Assembly (NCBI GenBank): GCA_963728155.1
Contig: CAVSJF010000007.1
Location: forward strand, 806,001-870,000
Length of the DNA: 64,000 bases
Origin: JACVRW01 sp963728155
Lineage (GTDB): Bacteria > Actinomycetota > Thermoleophilia > Solirubrobacterales > Thermoleophilaceae
Direction of reading: 5' to 3'
The stretch's first letter is position 1, and each line of letters starts with the position of its first letter. The translations under genes and the position numbers were made by a program. Below the pieces are notes generated by a model. That model searched no databases, had not been told where the DNA came from, and saw nothing but the letters and a program-made list of their open reading frames with translations. Positions 52,188-63,000 of this stretch are shown here, one piece after another.

Positions 52188-52940
52188 CTACGCCAAGAAC
52201 CCGCCGTCCACCCGCAGCGTCGTGCCCGTGGTGAACGACGCCGCGTCCGACAGCAGCCACACCGCCGCCTCGGCCACCTCCTCCGCCGTGCCGAAGCGCC
52301 CGGCGGGGTGCAGCCCGCGCAGCCGTTCGCGCTCCTCGCCGCTCGGCAGGTCGTCGGTCATCCCCGCGTCGATCACGCCGGGAGCCAGGCAGTTGGCGCG
52401 CACGCCCCGCGACGCGTACTCGATCGCGATGGTCCGCGTGAGCAGCTCGACTCCGGCCTTGGAGGCGTTGTAGGCCACGTCCTCGGCCCACGCCCGCTCG
52501 CCCGCCACGGAGCTGATGTTCACGATCGCGCTCGCGCCCGCGGCCACCAGGTGGGGCAGTACGAAGCGACAGCAGTAGAACGCTCCCGAGAGGTTGACCG
52601 CGATCGTGCGATCCCACTCGTCGAGCTCCATCTCGCCGGTCGGGGCCCAGGCGCAGTCCACCGCGGCCGCCACCACGAGCCCGTCGAGGCCGCCGAGGGC
52701 CGCGGCCAGCTCCTCGACCGCCGCCTCCACGGCGGCGGCGTCGGCCACGTCCGCGGTGGCCGCTGCCGAGGTCACGCCGTGGGCGCGCGCCTCGCCGGCG
52801 GTCGCCTCGAGAGTGTCGGCCGTGCGCCCGACCAGCCCGACCCCCGCGCCCTCGCGCGCGGCGGCCAACGCGATGGCCCGCCCCAGCCCGCGGCCGCCGC
52901 CGGTCACCAGCACGCGCCGTCCTTCCAGGCGCCCGCTCAC
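52188..52940 (-). CDS. SDR dehydrogenase of the sugar locus
   Basis: The 250-residue SDR shows RRVLVTGGGRGLGRAIALAA, GLVGRTADTLEATAGEARAH, NISSVAGERAW, the active-site YNASKAG and APGVIDAGMTDDLPSG, with the terminal LRVDGGFLA. It is the last gene of the minus-strand arm, and its GTG start overlaps the IclR stop by four bases. In this setting it could act as a sugar or sugar-acid dehydrogenase (for example aldose 1-dehydrogenase or 2-keto-3-deoxy-sugar-acid dehydrogenase). Confidence 0.93.
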   Translation of the reverse strand: MSGRLEGRRVLVTGGGRGLGRAIALAAAREGAGVGLVGRTADTLEATAGEARAHGVTSAAATADVADAAAVEAAVEELAAALGGLDGLVVAAAVDCAWAPTGEMELDEWDRTIAVNLSGAFYCCRFVLPHLVAAGASAIVNISSVAGERAWAEDVAYNASKAGVELLTRTIAIEYASRGVRANCLAPGVIDAGMTDDLPSGEERERLRGLHPAGRFGTAEEVAEAAVWLLSDAASFTTGTTLRVDGGFLA

Positions 52941-53739
52941 CGGAGCCCCGCCGCGGGACGGGTCACCGGGCCGAGCGCCGTCTCGATCACCGACCGGATC
53001 CGCTCGGCCACGGCCTCGAGGCGCTCGGTGTCGGTGCGCATGGCCACCGCCGACACGCTGATGGCGCCCGACGGCCGGCGGCCCGAGCCCAGGAACACGG
53101 GAAGGGCGATGCAGTTGACACCGAGCTCGCTCTCCTCGCGATCGAGCGCGTAGCCGCGCTCGCGCGTCAGCGCGCAGGTCCGCGGCCAGGGCCCGGGCCG
53201 AGACGAGGGTGTTCTTGGTCCGCCGCGCGAGCGGCCCGTGCGTGCTGACGTACTCGCGCACCGCGGCGTCGTCGCCGAGCACGTGAGCGAGCATCGCCTT
53301 GCCCACCCCGGTGCGAGTGGGCGGGGTTGCGCCCGCCGATGCGCGAGGTCATGGAGATCCCCTGCCCGGTGGGCTCGATCTTGGCCAGGTAGACCACCTC
53401 GGCGCCGTCGAGCTGGGCGTAGTGCGCGGTCTCGGACAGCCAGTCGCACAGCGTGGTCAGCACCGGCCGCACCAGGTCGACCTCGTCGCGGCGCTCGTGG
53501 TAGTCGAACGTGATCCGCACCAGCTCCGAGCCCAGCCGGTAGTGGCCGCGCTCGTCCTGATCGGCGAAGCCCGCGCGCCGCAGGGCGGCGAGGGCGCGGT
53601 GGATGCTCGACTTGGGCGCCTCGAGCTCGCGCGAGATCGCGTCGAGCGAGACCCCCGAGGAGTGGCCGGCCAGCGTCTTCAGCGTCGCCAGGACGCGGTC
53701 GGCCCCGGTGAGCGAAGAGTTGTCCGTGCGCGTGGCCAT
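52937..53739 (-). CDS. IclR-family regulator; two frameshifts
   Basis: The winged helix (GADRVLATLKTLAGHSSGVS, LDAISRELEAPKSSIHRALA, RGHYRLGSELVRI) is intact. The effector-binding domain is split by shifts near 53312 and 53170 (YLAKIEPTGQGISMTSRIGG, GKAMLAHVLGDDAAVREYV, ALDREESELGVNCIALPVF). The regulator starts at the permease stop (TGATG) and overlaps the SDR. It is the obvious controller of the divergent sugar locus, whose intergenic region has an IclR-like palindrome. Confidence 0.9.
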
Positions 53740-54566
53740 CAGCGCCCGATTCCCGCCGCCACGGCGCGCACCAGATGGCGCTGGAAGATCAGGTACACGC
53801 CGATCACCGGCAGCGTCGAGATGAACAGGCCCGCCATCAGCGCCGTCGGGTCGAGGTTGAAGCGGCCCTGCAGCTGGAGCACGCCGACGGTGAGCGTCTT
53901 GGTCTCCTCGCTGGGCAGCAGCAGAAGCGCGAAGATGAACTCGTTCCAGGACCACAGGAAGTTGAAGATCACGAGCGTGGCCAGAGCCGGCCGAGCGAGC
54001 GGAAGCATCACGCGCACGAACACACCGTGCGGGCCGGCCCCGTCGAGGCGGGCGGCATCCACCAGCTCGTCGGGCACCCCGCGGAAATAAGCCGTCATCA
54101 GGTAGGTGTTGAAGGGCAGGTTGACTGCGCTGTAGATCAGGATCAGCGACCACGGCGTGTCGTAGAGCTCGAGGTTCACCATCTGCACGTACAGCGGCAC
54201 GAGAAGGATCAGCGGCGGCACGGCGATCCAGGCCAGCACGAACAGGTAGACCGCCGAGCGCGGGCGCCAGCGCAGCTTCGAGAACGAGTAGCCCGCCATC
54301 GACGCGACCACGATGGAGAGCACCACCGTGCCCGCGACGACCACCAGCGAGTTGCGCATGTAGGTGGGGATGCTCGCGCCCTCCCAGGCCCGCTGCAGCG
54401 TGTCGAAGGAGAAGGTGGTGGGCAGGCCGACCTTCGAGTCGTCGTAGTCGGCATTGGATCGGAAGGCGTTCGAGAGCATGAAGTAGAGCGGGAACAGCGC
54501 CGACGCCGAGATCAGCGCCATCCCGGCCACCACCGGGGCGCGCTTCCAGCCCTCGCGGCGGCTCAT
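53739..54566 (-). CDS. Sugar ABC transporter permease (MalG type)
   Basis: Six membrane spans and the coupling-helix motif EAA-like: VDAARLDGAGPHGVFVRVML, PLARPALATLVIFNFLW. The N-terminal RREGWKRAPVVAGMALISAS and LFPLYFMLSNAFRSNAD are typical of MalG-like CUT1 permeases. The protein is intact at 275 residues. The start overlaps the MalF-like gene by four bases. Confidence 0.94.
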   Translation of the reverse strand: MSRREGWKRAPVVAGMALISASALFPLYFMLSNAFRSNADYDDSKVGLPTTFSFDTLQRAWEGASIPTYMRNSLVVVAGTVVLSIVVASMAGYSFSKLRWRPRSAVYLFVLAWIAVPPLILLVPLYVQMVNLELYDTPWSLILIYSAVNLPFNTYLMTAYFRGVPDELVDAARLDGAGPHGVFVRVMLPLARPALATLVIFNFLWSWNEFIFALLLLPSEETKTLTVGVLQLQGRFNLDPTALMAGLFISTLPVIGVYLIFQRHLVRAVAAGIGR

Positions 54567-55432
54567 GTCACTCCCCCGCGCGTGAGGATGCGGATCTGCA
54601 GGGCCCCGATCGACGCCGCGATCAGGGTGAGCACCACGCCGATCGCGCAGGCGTAGCCGCTGTTGCCGAGCGCGAAGGCCTCCTTGTAGATCATGAACTC
54701 GGTCACGTAGGTGTCGAAGCCCGGCGCCCCGTTGGTGATCACGAAGATGTAGGCGAACATGAATGCGAAGGCGGTGACCGTGCTCGTGACCAGCACGAGC
54801 TCCATCACGCGCTTGAGGTTCGGCGCGACGATCGAGAAGAGCACCCGCGCCGGCCGCGCCCCGTCCATGCGCGCGGCTTCGGTGAGCGACGGGTCGAGCG
54901 CGCTCATTCCCGCCAGGTAGATCAGCGTGTTGTAGCCGAAGTTGGCCCACACGAGCACGAGCAGCACGGCGGGGATCGAGGTCTCAGCCTTGCCCAGCCA
55001 GTCCTGCTGCACGGACTCGAGGCCCACCGTCCCGAGCAGGGCGTTGAGCGGCCCGTCGAGGCGGAACACGACCTGCGCCACGAGGCCCACCACCACCGTC
55101 GAGATGACCGCGGGCAGGAAGAAGGTCGAGCGAAAGAAGCGCCAGCCCGGGATGCGCTCGTGGATCAGCCAGGCCAGCACCATCGGCACCACCACCTGGA
55201 TGGGCACCGACAGCGCGAACAGCGCGTTGTTGCGCAGCGAGGTGCGGAACACCGGGTCGTCGACCAGCTCGCTGAAGTTGTCGAACCCGATCCACACCGA
55301 CGGCTCGATGCCGTCCCACTCGGTGAAGGCGTGATAGACGACGCTACCCAGCGGGTAGGCGATGAAGGCCAGCACGAGGGCCAGCGCCGGGAGGGCGTAG
55401 AGGATCCCCCACAGGCGGTCGCGGTTGGCCAT
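54563..55432 (-). CDS. Sugar ABC transporter permease (MalF type)
   Basis: A 289-residue permease with six spans. The coupling motif is TEAARMDGARPARVLFSIVA, and FFRSTFFLPAVISTVVVGLV and VLVWANFGYNTLIYLAGMSA are characteristic CUT1 segments. It ends ALQIRILTRGGVT. With the MalG-type subunit it forms the channel for the sugar brought by the binding protein. The gene follows the binding-protein gene by 13 bases. Confidence 0.95.
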   Translation of the reverse strand: MANRDRLWGILYALPALALVLAFIAYPLGSVVYHAFTEWDGIEPSVWIGFDNFSELVDDPVFRTSLRNNALFALSVPIQVVVPMVLAWLIHERIPGWRFFRSTFFLPAVISTVVVGLVAQVVFRLDGPLNALLGTVGLESVQQDWLGKAETSIPAVLLVLVWANFGYNTLIYLAGMSALDPSLTEAARMDGARPARVLFSIVAPNLKRVMELVLVTSTVTAFAFMFAYIFVITNGAPGFDTYVTEFMIYKEAFALGNSGYACAIGVVLTLIAASIGALQIRILTRGGVT

Positions 55433-55445
55433 CGAGCGAGCCCGG

Positions 55446-56789
55446 CTACTCGAGCGTGGGCAGCTGCTCGTCCATCGACTGCATCGCCTCCTCGGGCGTC
55501 TTCTTGCCCGAGAGCGCCTGCTGGAGCTCCTTGTAGTAGGTGAGCGCCACGGGCACCGGGATCACCGAGTCGAGCACGGGCATCGCCGGGTCCTGGGCCG
55601 CGTCGACGAAGAACTGGACGAACTCGTCCTTCACGAGGCTCTCGTCGACGCCCTTGAGCGCCGGCGGGGTGCCCAGGATGGTGAGCAATTCGCCGGCCGC
55701 GCGTCTCGTCGCTGGCCACCTTGATGAACTCCCAGGCCAGGCCCGGGTTCTCGGACTGCTTGGTGACCACGTAGTTGTAGAAGGCGTTGCCCACCGAGCG
55801 TCCGGCCAGCGGGCCGTCGCTCGACTGGGGGATGGGCATGATGCCGAGGTCCTTGCCCAGCTTCTTCATGAAGTCGGGGATGACCGCCGGGTACATCAGC
55901 ACCATCGCGCTCTTGCCCGAAGTGAAGTCGGCGTTGGCGTCGAAGTTCTCGCGCGTGGAGGCGTCCTTGTTGAGGCAGCCCTGCTCGCGCAGGTCGACCA
56001 GCTGCTGCAGCGGCTGGACGAGCTTGGGATCGGCGTAGGGCAGCTCGGCGTCGTTGACCTTGGCCACGTCGCCCTCGTCGAAGTACGAGCCGTACATCAG
56101 CGTGACCCAGTTGTCGGTGGAGTAGCCGTCGCGGTCGCCGAAGGTGATCGGGGTGACGCCGGACTCCTTGAGCGCGGTGCAGGCGCTGAGCAGGTCGTCC
56201 CAGCTCTCGATCGGGGCCTCGACACCCGCCTTCTTGAACATCGCCTTGTTGTAGAAGAGCCCGTAGGTGCCGAAGTCCTGGGGCACCGCGATGATCTTGC
56301 CCTTCCCGCCGTCGCAGTCGAGGTTCTCGCAGGACAGGTCCATGCCCGACAGCGAGTCGAAGAAGCCGGGCGTGTCGTCGAAGTAGGGGTTGAGCTCGAG
56401 CAGCTGGTTGATGTACGGCGAGGTGTAGCCGCCCGAGTAGAAGAGCATCATGTCCGGCGCCTTGCTTGCGCCTGGAAGGCCGCCTGCAGCTTCGCCGCCA
56501 CCTGCTCGTTGTCGGTGGAGAGCAGCGTGATCTTCACGTCCGAGCCCTTGTTCTCGGTCTTGAAGCGGTCGATCTGCGAGTCGAGCCACTCGCGGTAGGG
56601 CGTGCCGGGCGTGGCGCCCGCGAAGTTGCCGCCCACCCAGAGCTCGAGCGTGCCCGGCTTGGCCTTGGCCACCGCGCCGCCCGAATCGCTCTCGTCAGTG
56701 CTCGATTCCTCGTCGTCGCCTCCGCAGGCGGCCACGAACAGCGCGAGAACGGTGACGATCAGGGCGGCCAGGATCCGCAGCTGGGGCAT
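55446..56789 (-). CDS. Sugar ABC transporter substrate-binding lipoprotein; two frameshifts
   Basis: The lipobox is VLALFVAACGGDDEESS. The mature protein has the family 1 (CUT1) pattern: GTLELWVGGNFAGATPGTPY, FKTENKGSDVKITLLST, PDMMLFYSGGYTSPYINQ, VPQDFGTYGLFYNKAMFKKA and GKSAMVLMYPAVIPDFM. Shifts occur near 56455 and 55710, and the last part (VDAAQDPAMPVLDSVIPVP) ends normally. The N-terminus is preceded by the shared promoter region. Substrate preference is unknown; the neighbours suggest an oligo-uronide or sugar acid. Confidence 0.92.
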
Positions 56790-56808
56790 GCTGTACTCCT
56801 TGTGAGCG

Positions 56809-56823
56809 TTCCGGTTAACGGAA
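56809..56823. promoter_or_regulatory. TTCCG-N5-CGGAA palindrome, probable IclR operator
   Basis: TTCCGGTTAACGGAA, with perfect five-base arms, lies in the 79-base gap between the two divergent sugar operons. IclR regulators typically bind such short dyads near overlapping promoters, and the iclR gene is in the minus-strand arm. It is the only clear symmetry in the gap. Confidence 0.65.
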
Positions 56824-56868
56824 TGGCGATTCGACAGTTGGACCGATGTTATGCTCGCAGACCTGTCG

Positions 56869-57831
56869 ATGCAAGCGCTCGTCTGGCACGGAGGCCGCAA
56901 CCTGGTGATGGAGGAGCTGGCCGAGCCCGAGCCGTCGGCCGGCGAGGTGGTGCTCGAGGTGGGGCTGGCCGGGATCTGCGGATCCGACCTGCACCCCTTC
57001 AAGGGCCACCACGGGCCGCGAACCCCGCCGCTGGTGCTCGGGCACGAGGTGGTGGGCACGGTCGATGGCCTCGGCGGGCGCTGGTCGGTGTTCCCGCTGG
57101 TGGTCTGCGGGACCTGCCGCGAATGCCGCGCCGGGCGCGAGAACCTGTGCCCACACCGCCAGCTGCTCGGCCTTCACCGCCCCGGCGTGTTCGCCGACCG
57201 CGTCGCCGTCCCGCGAGACTCCCTGCTGGCGGTCCCCGAGGACCTGAGCGACGAGCGCGCCGCGCTGGTGGAGCCGCTGGCCGTGTGCGTGGGCGCGCTG
57301 GCCTCGGCCAGCCTGGCGCCGGGCAGCCGCGTGCTGGTGATCGGCTGCGGGCCCATCGGGCTCCTGAGCGTCCATCTCGCCGCCCGGCGGGGCGCGGAGG
57401 TGGTGGCCGTGGAGCCGGTGGACGCGCGCCGCGAGTGGGCCGCGCGCCTGGGCGCGTCGCGCACGCTGGCCACGGCCGAGGAGGCGAAGGGCCTCGACGC
57501 GGACCTCACCGTCGACGCGGTGGGCGCCGAGCTCACCTGGCGGCCCGCCATCGCCGCCACGCGCGCGGGCGGCGAGGTGGTGATCGTGGGCCTGGCTCAG
57601 GCCGACGGCGCGATGCCCGTGGCCGAGCTCGTGCGGCGCAGCATCCGCCTGCGCGGGCAGTTCGCCTACACCCGGGAGGAGTTCACCGAGGCGCTCGCGC
57701 TGCTGAGCGACGAAGGGCTGGTCGAGGGCTGGCTCGAGGTGATGCCGCTGGCCGAAGGGCCCGGCCGCGTTCGCGCGGCTGGCCGACGCACCCGACGCCA
57801 CGGCCAAGATCCTGCTTCATCCTGGAGCCTG

Positions 57832-57832
<1 letters not shown>
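56869..57832 (+). CDS. Zinc-dependent sugar/polyol dehydrogenase (MDR family); one frameshift
   Basis: Catalytic zinc ligands are seen in GLAGICGSDLHPFKGHHG and LGHEVVGTV; structural zinc cysteines in VCGTCRECRAGRENLC; the Rossmann loop in VLVIGCGPIGLLSVHLAARR. The layout matches sorbitol/threonine dehydrogenases. A shift near 57765 changes the end; restored, it reads FARLADAPDATAKILLHPGA and a TGA that overlaps the ATPase ATG (TGATG). Without correction the frame runs on into the ATPase gene. The ATG at 56869 (MQALVWHGG) is preferred over one six codons upstream. Confidence 0.9.
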
Positions 57833-59025
<1,193 letters not shown>

Positions 59026-59029
59026 ACGT

Positions 59030-59935
59030 TTGCTCACCCTCCGATCAGACGAGCTGCTCGTTCGAGTCGATCCTTCGCATGGCGCCGAGGTGCTCGATCT
59101 GGTCGAGCTGCGCAGCGGCCGCCAGCTGCTCGGCCGGCCACCCTTCGGCTCCGAGGCGCCCGCGCCCGGCGACCTCGACGAGGATCCCTGGACCGCCGCC
59201 TGGCGCGGGGGCTGGCAGGGCTGCCTGCCCAACGCGGGAACCGCCTGCGATGTCGACGCCGTACGACACGGTTTCCACGGGCGCGCGTCCAACGATCCGT
59301 GGCGGGTGGTCGACGAGGAGGTGGGCGCCTGCGGCGTACGATGGGAGGGCCACGGCCTGGCCGCTGAGCGGCGGATGGAGGTCTCGAACGCCTTGACCAT
59401 CACGACAGAGGTGACCGCTCTCGACCAGGGGGCACCACTCCTGGCGCTCGAGCACCTCTCGCTCGGCCTCGAATTGATCGAGCCGAGCGTCGAGCTCGAG
59501 CTGCCGGGCGGGCCCGCGTCCGAGCTCGACGACTCGCTCGGCCCCGCCGTGCCGGCCGAAGGGGCACCGCGCTGGCCGGAGATCGCGCTCGCCGGCGGAG
59601 GGACCGAGAGGGGCGACCGCCGGGCGCTCGACGAGCAGCACGGCCGTGTTTACGTGGTGCGCGACGTTCCCGAGGGCCGCGCCGCGGTGCGAAACCCGGT
59701 GCGCGGCCACGGCGTGGAGATCGAGTGGACGGCCGAGGCCCTGCCCCACCTGCTGGTGTGGCACGAGGCCCGCGCCACGGGCGGCGTGTGGCGCCACGCG
59801 ACCGAGGTGCTGTGCATCGAGCCCTGCTCGGTGCCGCACCTGCTCGGCCTGGGAGCGGCGCTCGACGCCGGGCAGGCCCGGCGCCTCGCGCGCGGGGAGT
59901 CGATGTCCTGGGCCATGACCGTGCGGCCGGTCTGA
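59030..59935 (+). CDS. Aldose-1-epimerase-like protein (DUF4432/galactose mutarotase superfamily)
   Basis: The 301-residue protein has the beta-sandwich pattern of the mutarotase superfamily: DELLVRVDPSHGAEVLDLVE, WRGGWQGCLPNAGTACDVD, RHGFHGRASNDPWRVVDEEV, LLALEHLSLGLELIEPS and LLVWHEARATGG. The His in RHGFHG and the acid in the late strand are likely catalytic. TTG is the apparent start, four bases after the ATPase stop. It would convert alpha and beta forms of the imported sugar. Confidence 0.85.
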   Translation: MLTLRSDELLVRVDPSHGAEVLDLVELRSGRQLLGRPPFGSEAPAPGDLDEDPWTAAWRGGWQGCLPNAGTACDVDAVRHGFHGRASNDPWRVVDEEVGACGVRWEGHGLAAERRMEVSNALTITTEVTALDQGAPLLALEHLSLGLELIEPSVELELPGGPASELDDSLGPAVPAEGAPRWPEIALAGGGTERGDRRALDEQHGRVYVVRDVPEGRAAVRNPVRGHGVEIEWTAEALPHLLVWHEARATGGVWRHATEVLCIEPCSVPHLLGLGAALDAGQARRLARGESMSWAMTVRPV

Positions 59936-59943
59936 GGCTGGTC

Positions 59944-61173
59944 GTGGGGTCCTTTGGGCGCATCGAGGCGCTGGAGACGATCCGGCATCCCGAGTTCCCT
60001 CAGCTGACGCACGTGTTGCTTCACGCGTCGGACGGTCTGAGCGGACTGGGCGAGACCTTCTACCACCCCGAATCGGTCGAGGCGCACATCCATTCCGAGC
60101 TGGCGCCGAAGGTGGTCGGAGCCCCGGCGACGAACATCGCCGAGCTGTGGCAGCGCATGGGCGATCCGGCCGACGGGCACCGGCCCTACAGCGGCGCCAT
60201 GTCGGTGGACTCCGGCGCCACGTCGGCGCTCGACCTGGCCGCCTGGGACCTGCGCGCCCGGGCGCTCGGCCTACCCCTCCACGAAGCGCTGGGCGGCCGC
60301 GTGCGCGAGGCGATTCGCGTATATGTCACGTCCGTCGACCCCGATCACGACGACTGGGGCCTTGGCGGCACCCAGGAGAGCGCCCACCGGGACTGGACGG
60401 CCTCGCTCGAACGCCCGGCCGAGCTGGCGCGCGAGCTGGTGGCCGAGGGATTCACGGCACTCAAGCTCTTCCCCTTCGTACGGCTGGCCGAGGCCACGAG
60501 CGGGCTGTCGATCTCGCCGGCGCAGCTGGCTGAGAACCTGGAGCCGTTTCGGGCCGTGCGCGAGGAGGTGGGCGACCGGCTCGACCTCGCGGTCGACCTG
60601 GTCAACATGTGGACGCTGGCTCCCGCCCTGCAGATCGCGCGGGGACTGTCCGAGTTCGAGCTCATGTGGCTCGAGGATCCGCTGCGCATCTCGGCGCTGG
60701 ATTCGGTCGGGCGGCTGAGCAGGGCGATGACGATGCCGCTGGCCGGCTACGACTACCGCGCGGGCCTGCCGAGTTACATCGACATGATCGACCGCGGCGA
60801 GATCGCCCTGGTGCGCATGGACCTGGGCTGGGTGGGCGGGCCGACGGAGGCGCTGCGCATCGCCGCCTACGCCGAGGCGCGCGGGCTGGGCGTGATCCTC
60901 CACGACTGCGCGGGGCCGGTGGTGTTCGCCAGCGCGGTCCACACCGCGTTGCACCTGCCCAACGCGGTGATCCAGGAGTGCGTGCGGCCCTATGTGCGCG
61001 ACATCTACCCGCAGATCGTGACCGGCGTGCCGGAGCTGGAGGACGGCGCGGCACGTCCCGCCGGCGAGCCCGGGCACGGGCTGGAGCTGACCGAGGGCTA
61101 TCTGGACGGCGCGCGCCGTCGGCGCTCCGGTCTATCGGGCGATGGGCGTTGGTTGACCGAGGTCTCGGGGTGA
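59944..61173 (+). CDS. Mandelate racemase/muconate-lactonizing enzyme superfamily, probable sugar-acid dehydratase
   Basis: The enolase-superfamily layout is clear: capping domain with ALETIRHPEFPQLTHVLLHA, LSGLGETFYHPESVEAHIHS, then the barrel with SALDLAAWDLRARALGLPLH, EGFTALKLFPFVRLAE, metal ligands in LAVDLVNMW and LMWLEDPLR, PLAGYDYR and the late LGVILHDCAGPV. Such enzymes dehydrate aldonic or uronic acids. The start GTG at 59944 lies eight bases after the epimerase-like gene. The stop overlaps the next gene (GTGA). Confidence 0.92.
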   Translation: MGSFGRIEALETIRHPEFPQLTHVLLHASDGLSGLGETFYHPESVEAHIHSELAPKVVGAPATNIAELWQRMGDPADGHRPYSGAMSVDSGATSALDLAAWDLRARALGLPLHEALGGRVREAIRVYVTSVDPDHDDWGLGGTQESAHRDWTASLERPAELARELVAEGFTALKLFPFVRLAEATSGLSISPAQLAENLEPFRAVREEVGDRLDLAVDLVNMWTLAPALQIARGLSEFELMWLEDPLRISALDSVGRLSRAMTMPLAGYDYRAGLPSYIDMIDRGEIALVRMDLGWVGGPTEALRIAAYAEARGLGVILHDCAGPVVFASAVHTALHLPNAVIQECVRPYVRDIYPQIVTGVPELEDGAARPAGEPGHGLELTEGYLDGARRRRSGLSGDGRWLTEVSG

Positions 61174-62258
61174 GCCCGGCCACCGAGGCCGCCGAAAGCG
61201 TGTCGAGCGCCCACCTGCGCGCCGCGGCCGATGTGGCGCGGGCCTACCCCTTCCGGGTCTGGCACTACGGAGAGTCGGTCGGCCTGGAGGGGCTGCTGCG
61301 CATCGGCGCCCTGCTCGGCGAGCAGCGCCACGAGGCCTGGGTACATGGGCTCCTGCGCGGCTGGGCCGCGCGCCGCCGGCCCTTCGTGGAGATCGACAAC
61401 ACGCTGCCCGGCAAGGTGCTGTGCGAGCTGGCCGAGCGCCACGGCGACGAGCTGCTGCTCGAAGCCGCGCTCGAGGCCGCGGCCCACCTCACCGCCCGGC
61501 GTACGGTCCGGGGCGTGGCGCTGCCCTTCGAACGGGCGCCGCTGCGCGAGCCCTGCGGGGGAGAGAAACTCGGTCCCGCCGATCGCGCCCTGCTCGAGGA
61601 TCCCGGCCCCGGCGTGTTCGTGGATCCCCTCCATTTCGATCCTCCCTTCCTGGTGCACCTGGGCGTGCTGACCGGCTCGGGGCAGCTGACCGACGAGGGC
61701 GCCGGCCAGGCCCAGGCCCTGGTGGACCTGCTCCAGGACGACTCCGGGGCCTTCTGGCACTTCTGGCTCAAGCGCAGCGGAGAGCGCTACGGCTACGGCT
61801 GGGGGCGCGGCCAGGGCTGGGCGCTGCTGGGCCTGGTCGATGTGCTGGAGCTGTTGCCCGTCGCGCACCCGCGACGCGGGCCGCTCGAGCGGGCGCTGAC
61901 CGGGCTGGCCGATGCGCTGTGCGCCACCCAGCGCGACGACGGCTCCTGGCCCGCGGTGATCGGCGACCCCGCTTCGGGCCCGGAGAGCTCGACGGCCGCG
62001 TTCGTGGCTGCCGGCTTCGCGCGGGCGGTGAGCGCGGGTCTGCTGGGTCGCGATTACTCGGCGGCGGCGCGAGCTGCCTGGGCGAGCACCGCTCGCAACG
62101 TCGGCGCCGACGGAATCCTTCGGCAGGTCTCGGCCAACGTCTGGGCCTGCACCGTGCGCTCCCACTACGCGAACGTGCCGCTTGGCGCCGTGGTGCCCTG
62201 GGGCCAGGGGCCGCTCCTACTGGCCGCGAGCGAGCACTGGGCGGGCGAGTCGAGCTGA
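61170..62258 (+). CDS. Glycoside hydrolase family 88/105-like unsaturated uronyl hydrolase
   Basis: The (alpha/alpha)6 barrel is indicated by VWHYGESVGLEGLLRIGALL, PFVEIDNTLPGKVLCELAER, VDPLHFDPPFLVHLGVLTGS, FWHFWLKRSGERYGYGWGRG, QGWALLGLVDVLELLPV and CATQRDDGSWPAVIGDPASG, ESSTAAFVAAGFARA. The RGQGW and DGSW motifs are those of GH88/GH105, which remove unsaturated uronic acids from oligosaccharides made by polysaccharide lyases. No signal peptide is seen, so the enzyme acts on imported material. Stop and next ATG overlap (TGATG). Confidence 0.83.
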   Translation: MSPATEAAESVSSAHLRAAADVARAYPFRVWHYGESVGLEGLLRIGALLGEQRHEAWVHGLLRGWAARRRPFVEIDNTLPGKVLCELAERHGDELLLEAALEAAAHLTARRTVRGVALPFERAPLREPCGGEKLGPADRALLEDPGPGVFVDPLHFDPPFLVHLGVLTGSGQLTDEGAGQAQALVDLLQDDSGAFWHFWLKRSGERYGYGWGRGQGWALLGLVDVLELLPVAHPRRGPLERALTGLADALCATQRDDGSWPAVIGDPASGPESSTAAFVAAGFARAVSAGLLGRDYSAAARAAWASTARNVGADGILRQVSANVWACTVRSHYANVPLGAVVPWGQGPLLLAASEHWAGESS

Positions 62259-63000
62259 TGCGCGAGGGGCGGGGAGTGCTGGTAACCGGCGCCGCCAACG
62301 GGATCGGCCGGGCCACCGCGGCCCGCTTGGCCGAAGCCGGGGCGCGCGTGTGCGCGCTCGACCGCGAGCAGGGTCCGACACATCGACGGGCGGCGCCGCG
62401 ATCGTCGCCGACCTGGGCGAAACCGAGGCCCTGCCCGGACTGGTCGCGGAGGCCGAGCAGCTCGTGGGGCCGCTGGACGCGCTGGTCAACGTGGCCGGGA
62501 TCTGGGAGCCGCAGGGCAGCCTCGAGCTGTCCGTGGCCGGATTGCGGCACACGCTGGCCGTGAACCTCGAGGCCCCGGTCCTGCTGGCCGGCACGGCGGC
62601 GCGCGGGATGGCCGAGCGGGGCTACGGGAGGATCGTGAGCGTGACCTCGGTGCACGCCCGGGTGTCGGCGCTGGAGGGCTTGGCCTACGACGCCTCGAAG
62701 GCCGGCCTCGAAGGAGCCACGCGCACCCTGGGCATCGAGCTCGCCCCCCATGGCGTGCTGGCCAACGCCGTGGCGCCCGGCTTCGTGGCCACGGGCATGG
62801 GCGGCTCGGCCGAGGGCGTGGACGTGCTCCAGAGCGAGCCGCTGCGGCGCTCCTACGTGGAGGAGGGCCGGGTGCCCATGCGGCGCAGCGCCACGGCGAG
62901 CGAGATCGCCGAGTGCATCCTGTGGCTGGCCGGCCCGGGCAACACCTACGTGACCGGGCAGACGGTGACGATCGACGGCGGCCTCACGGCTACGTTCTGA
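62258..63000 (+). CDS. SDR dehydrogenase, last gene of the plus-strand sugar operon; one frameshift
   Basis: Motifs are VLVTGAANGIGRATAARLAE, LVNVAGIWEPQG, IVSVTSVHA, the active-site YDASKAG, VAPGFVATGMGGS and the terminal TGQTVTIDGGLTATF. A shift near 62388 splits the N-terminal loop from the rest. In known non-phosphorylative sugar pathways, an SDR oxidises the 2-keto-3-deoxy acid produced by the enolase-superfamily dehydratase. That role fits the operon order but is not proven. Confidence 0.9.
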
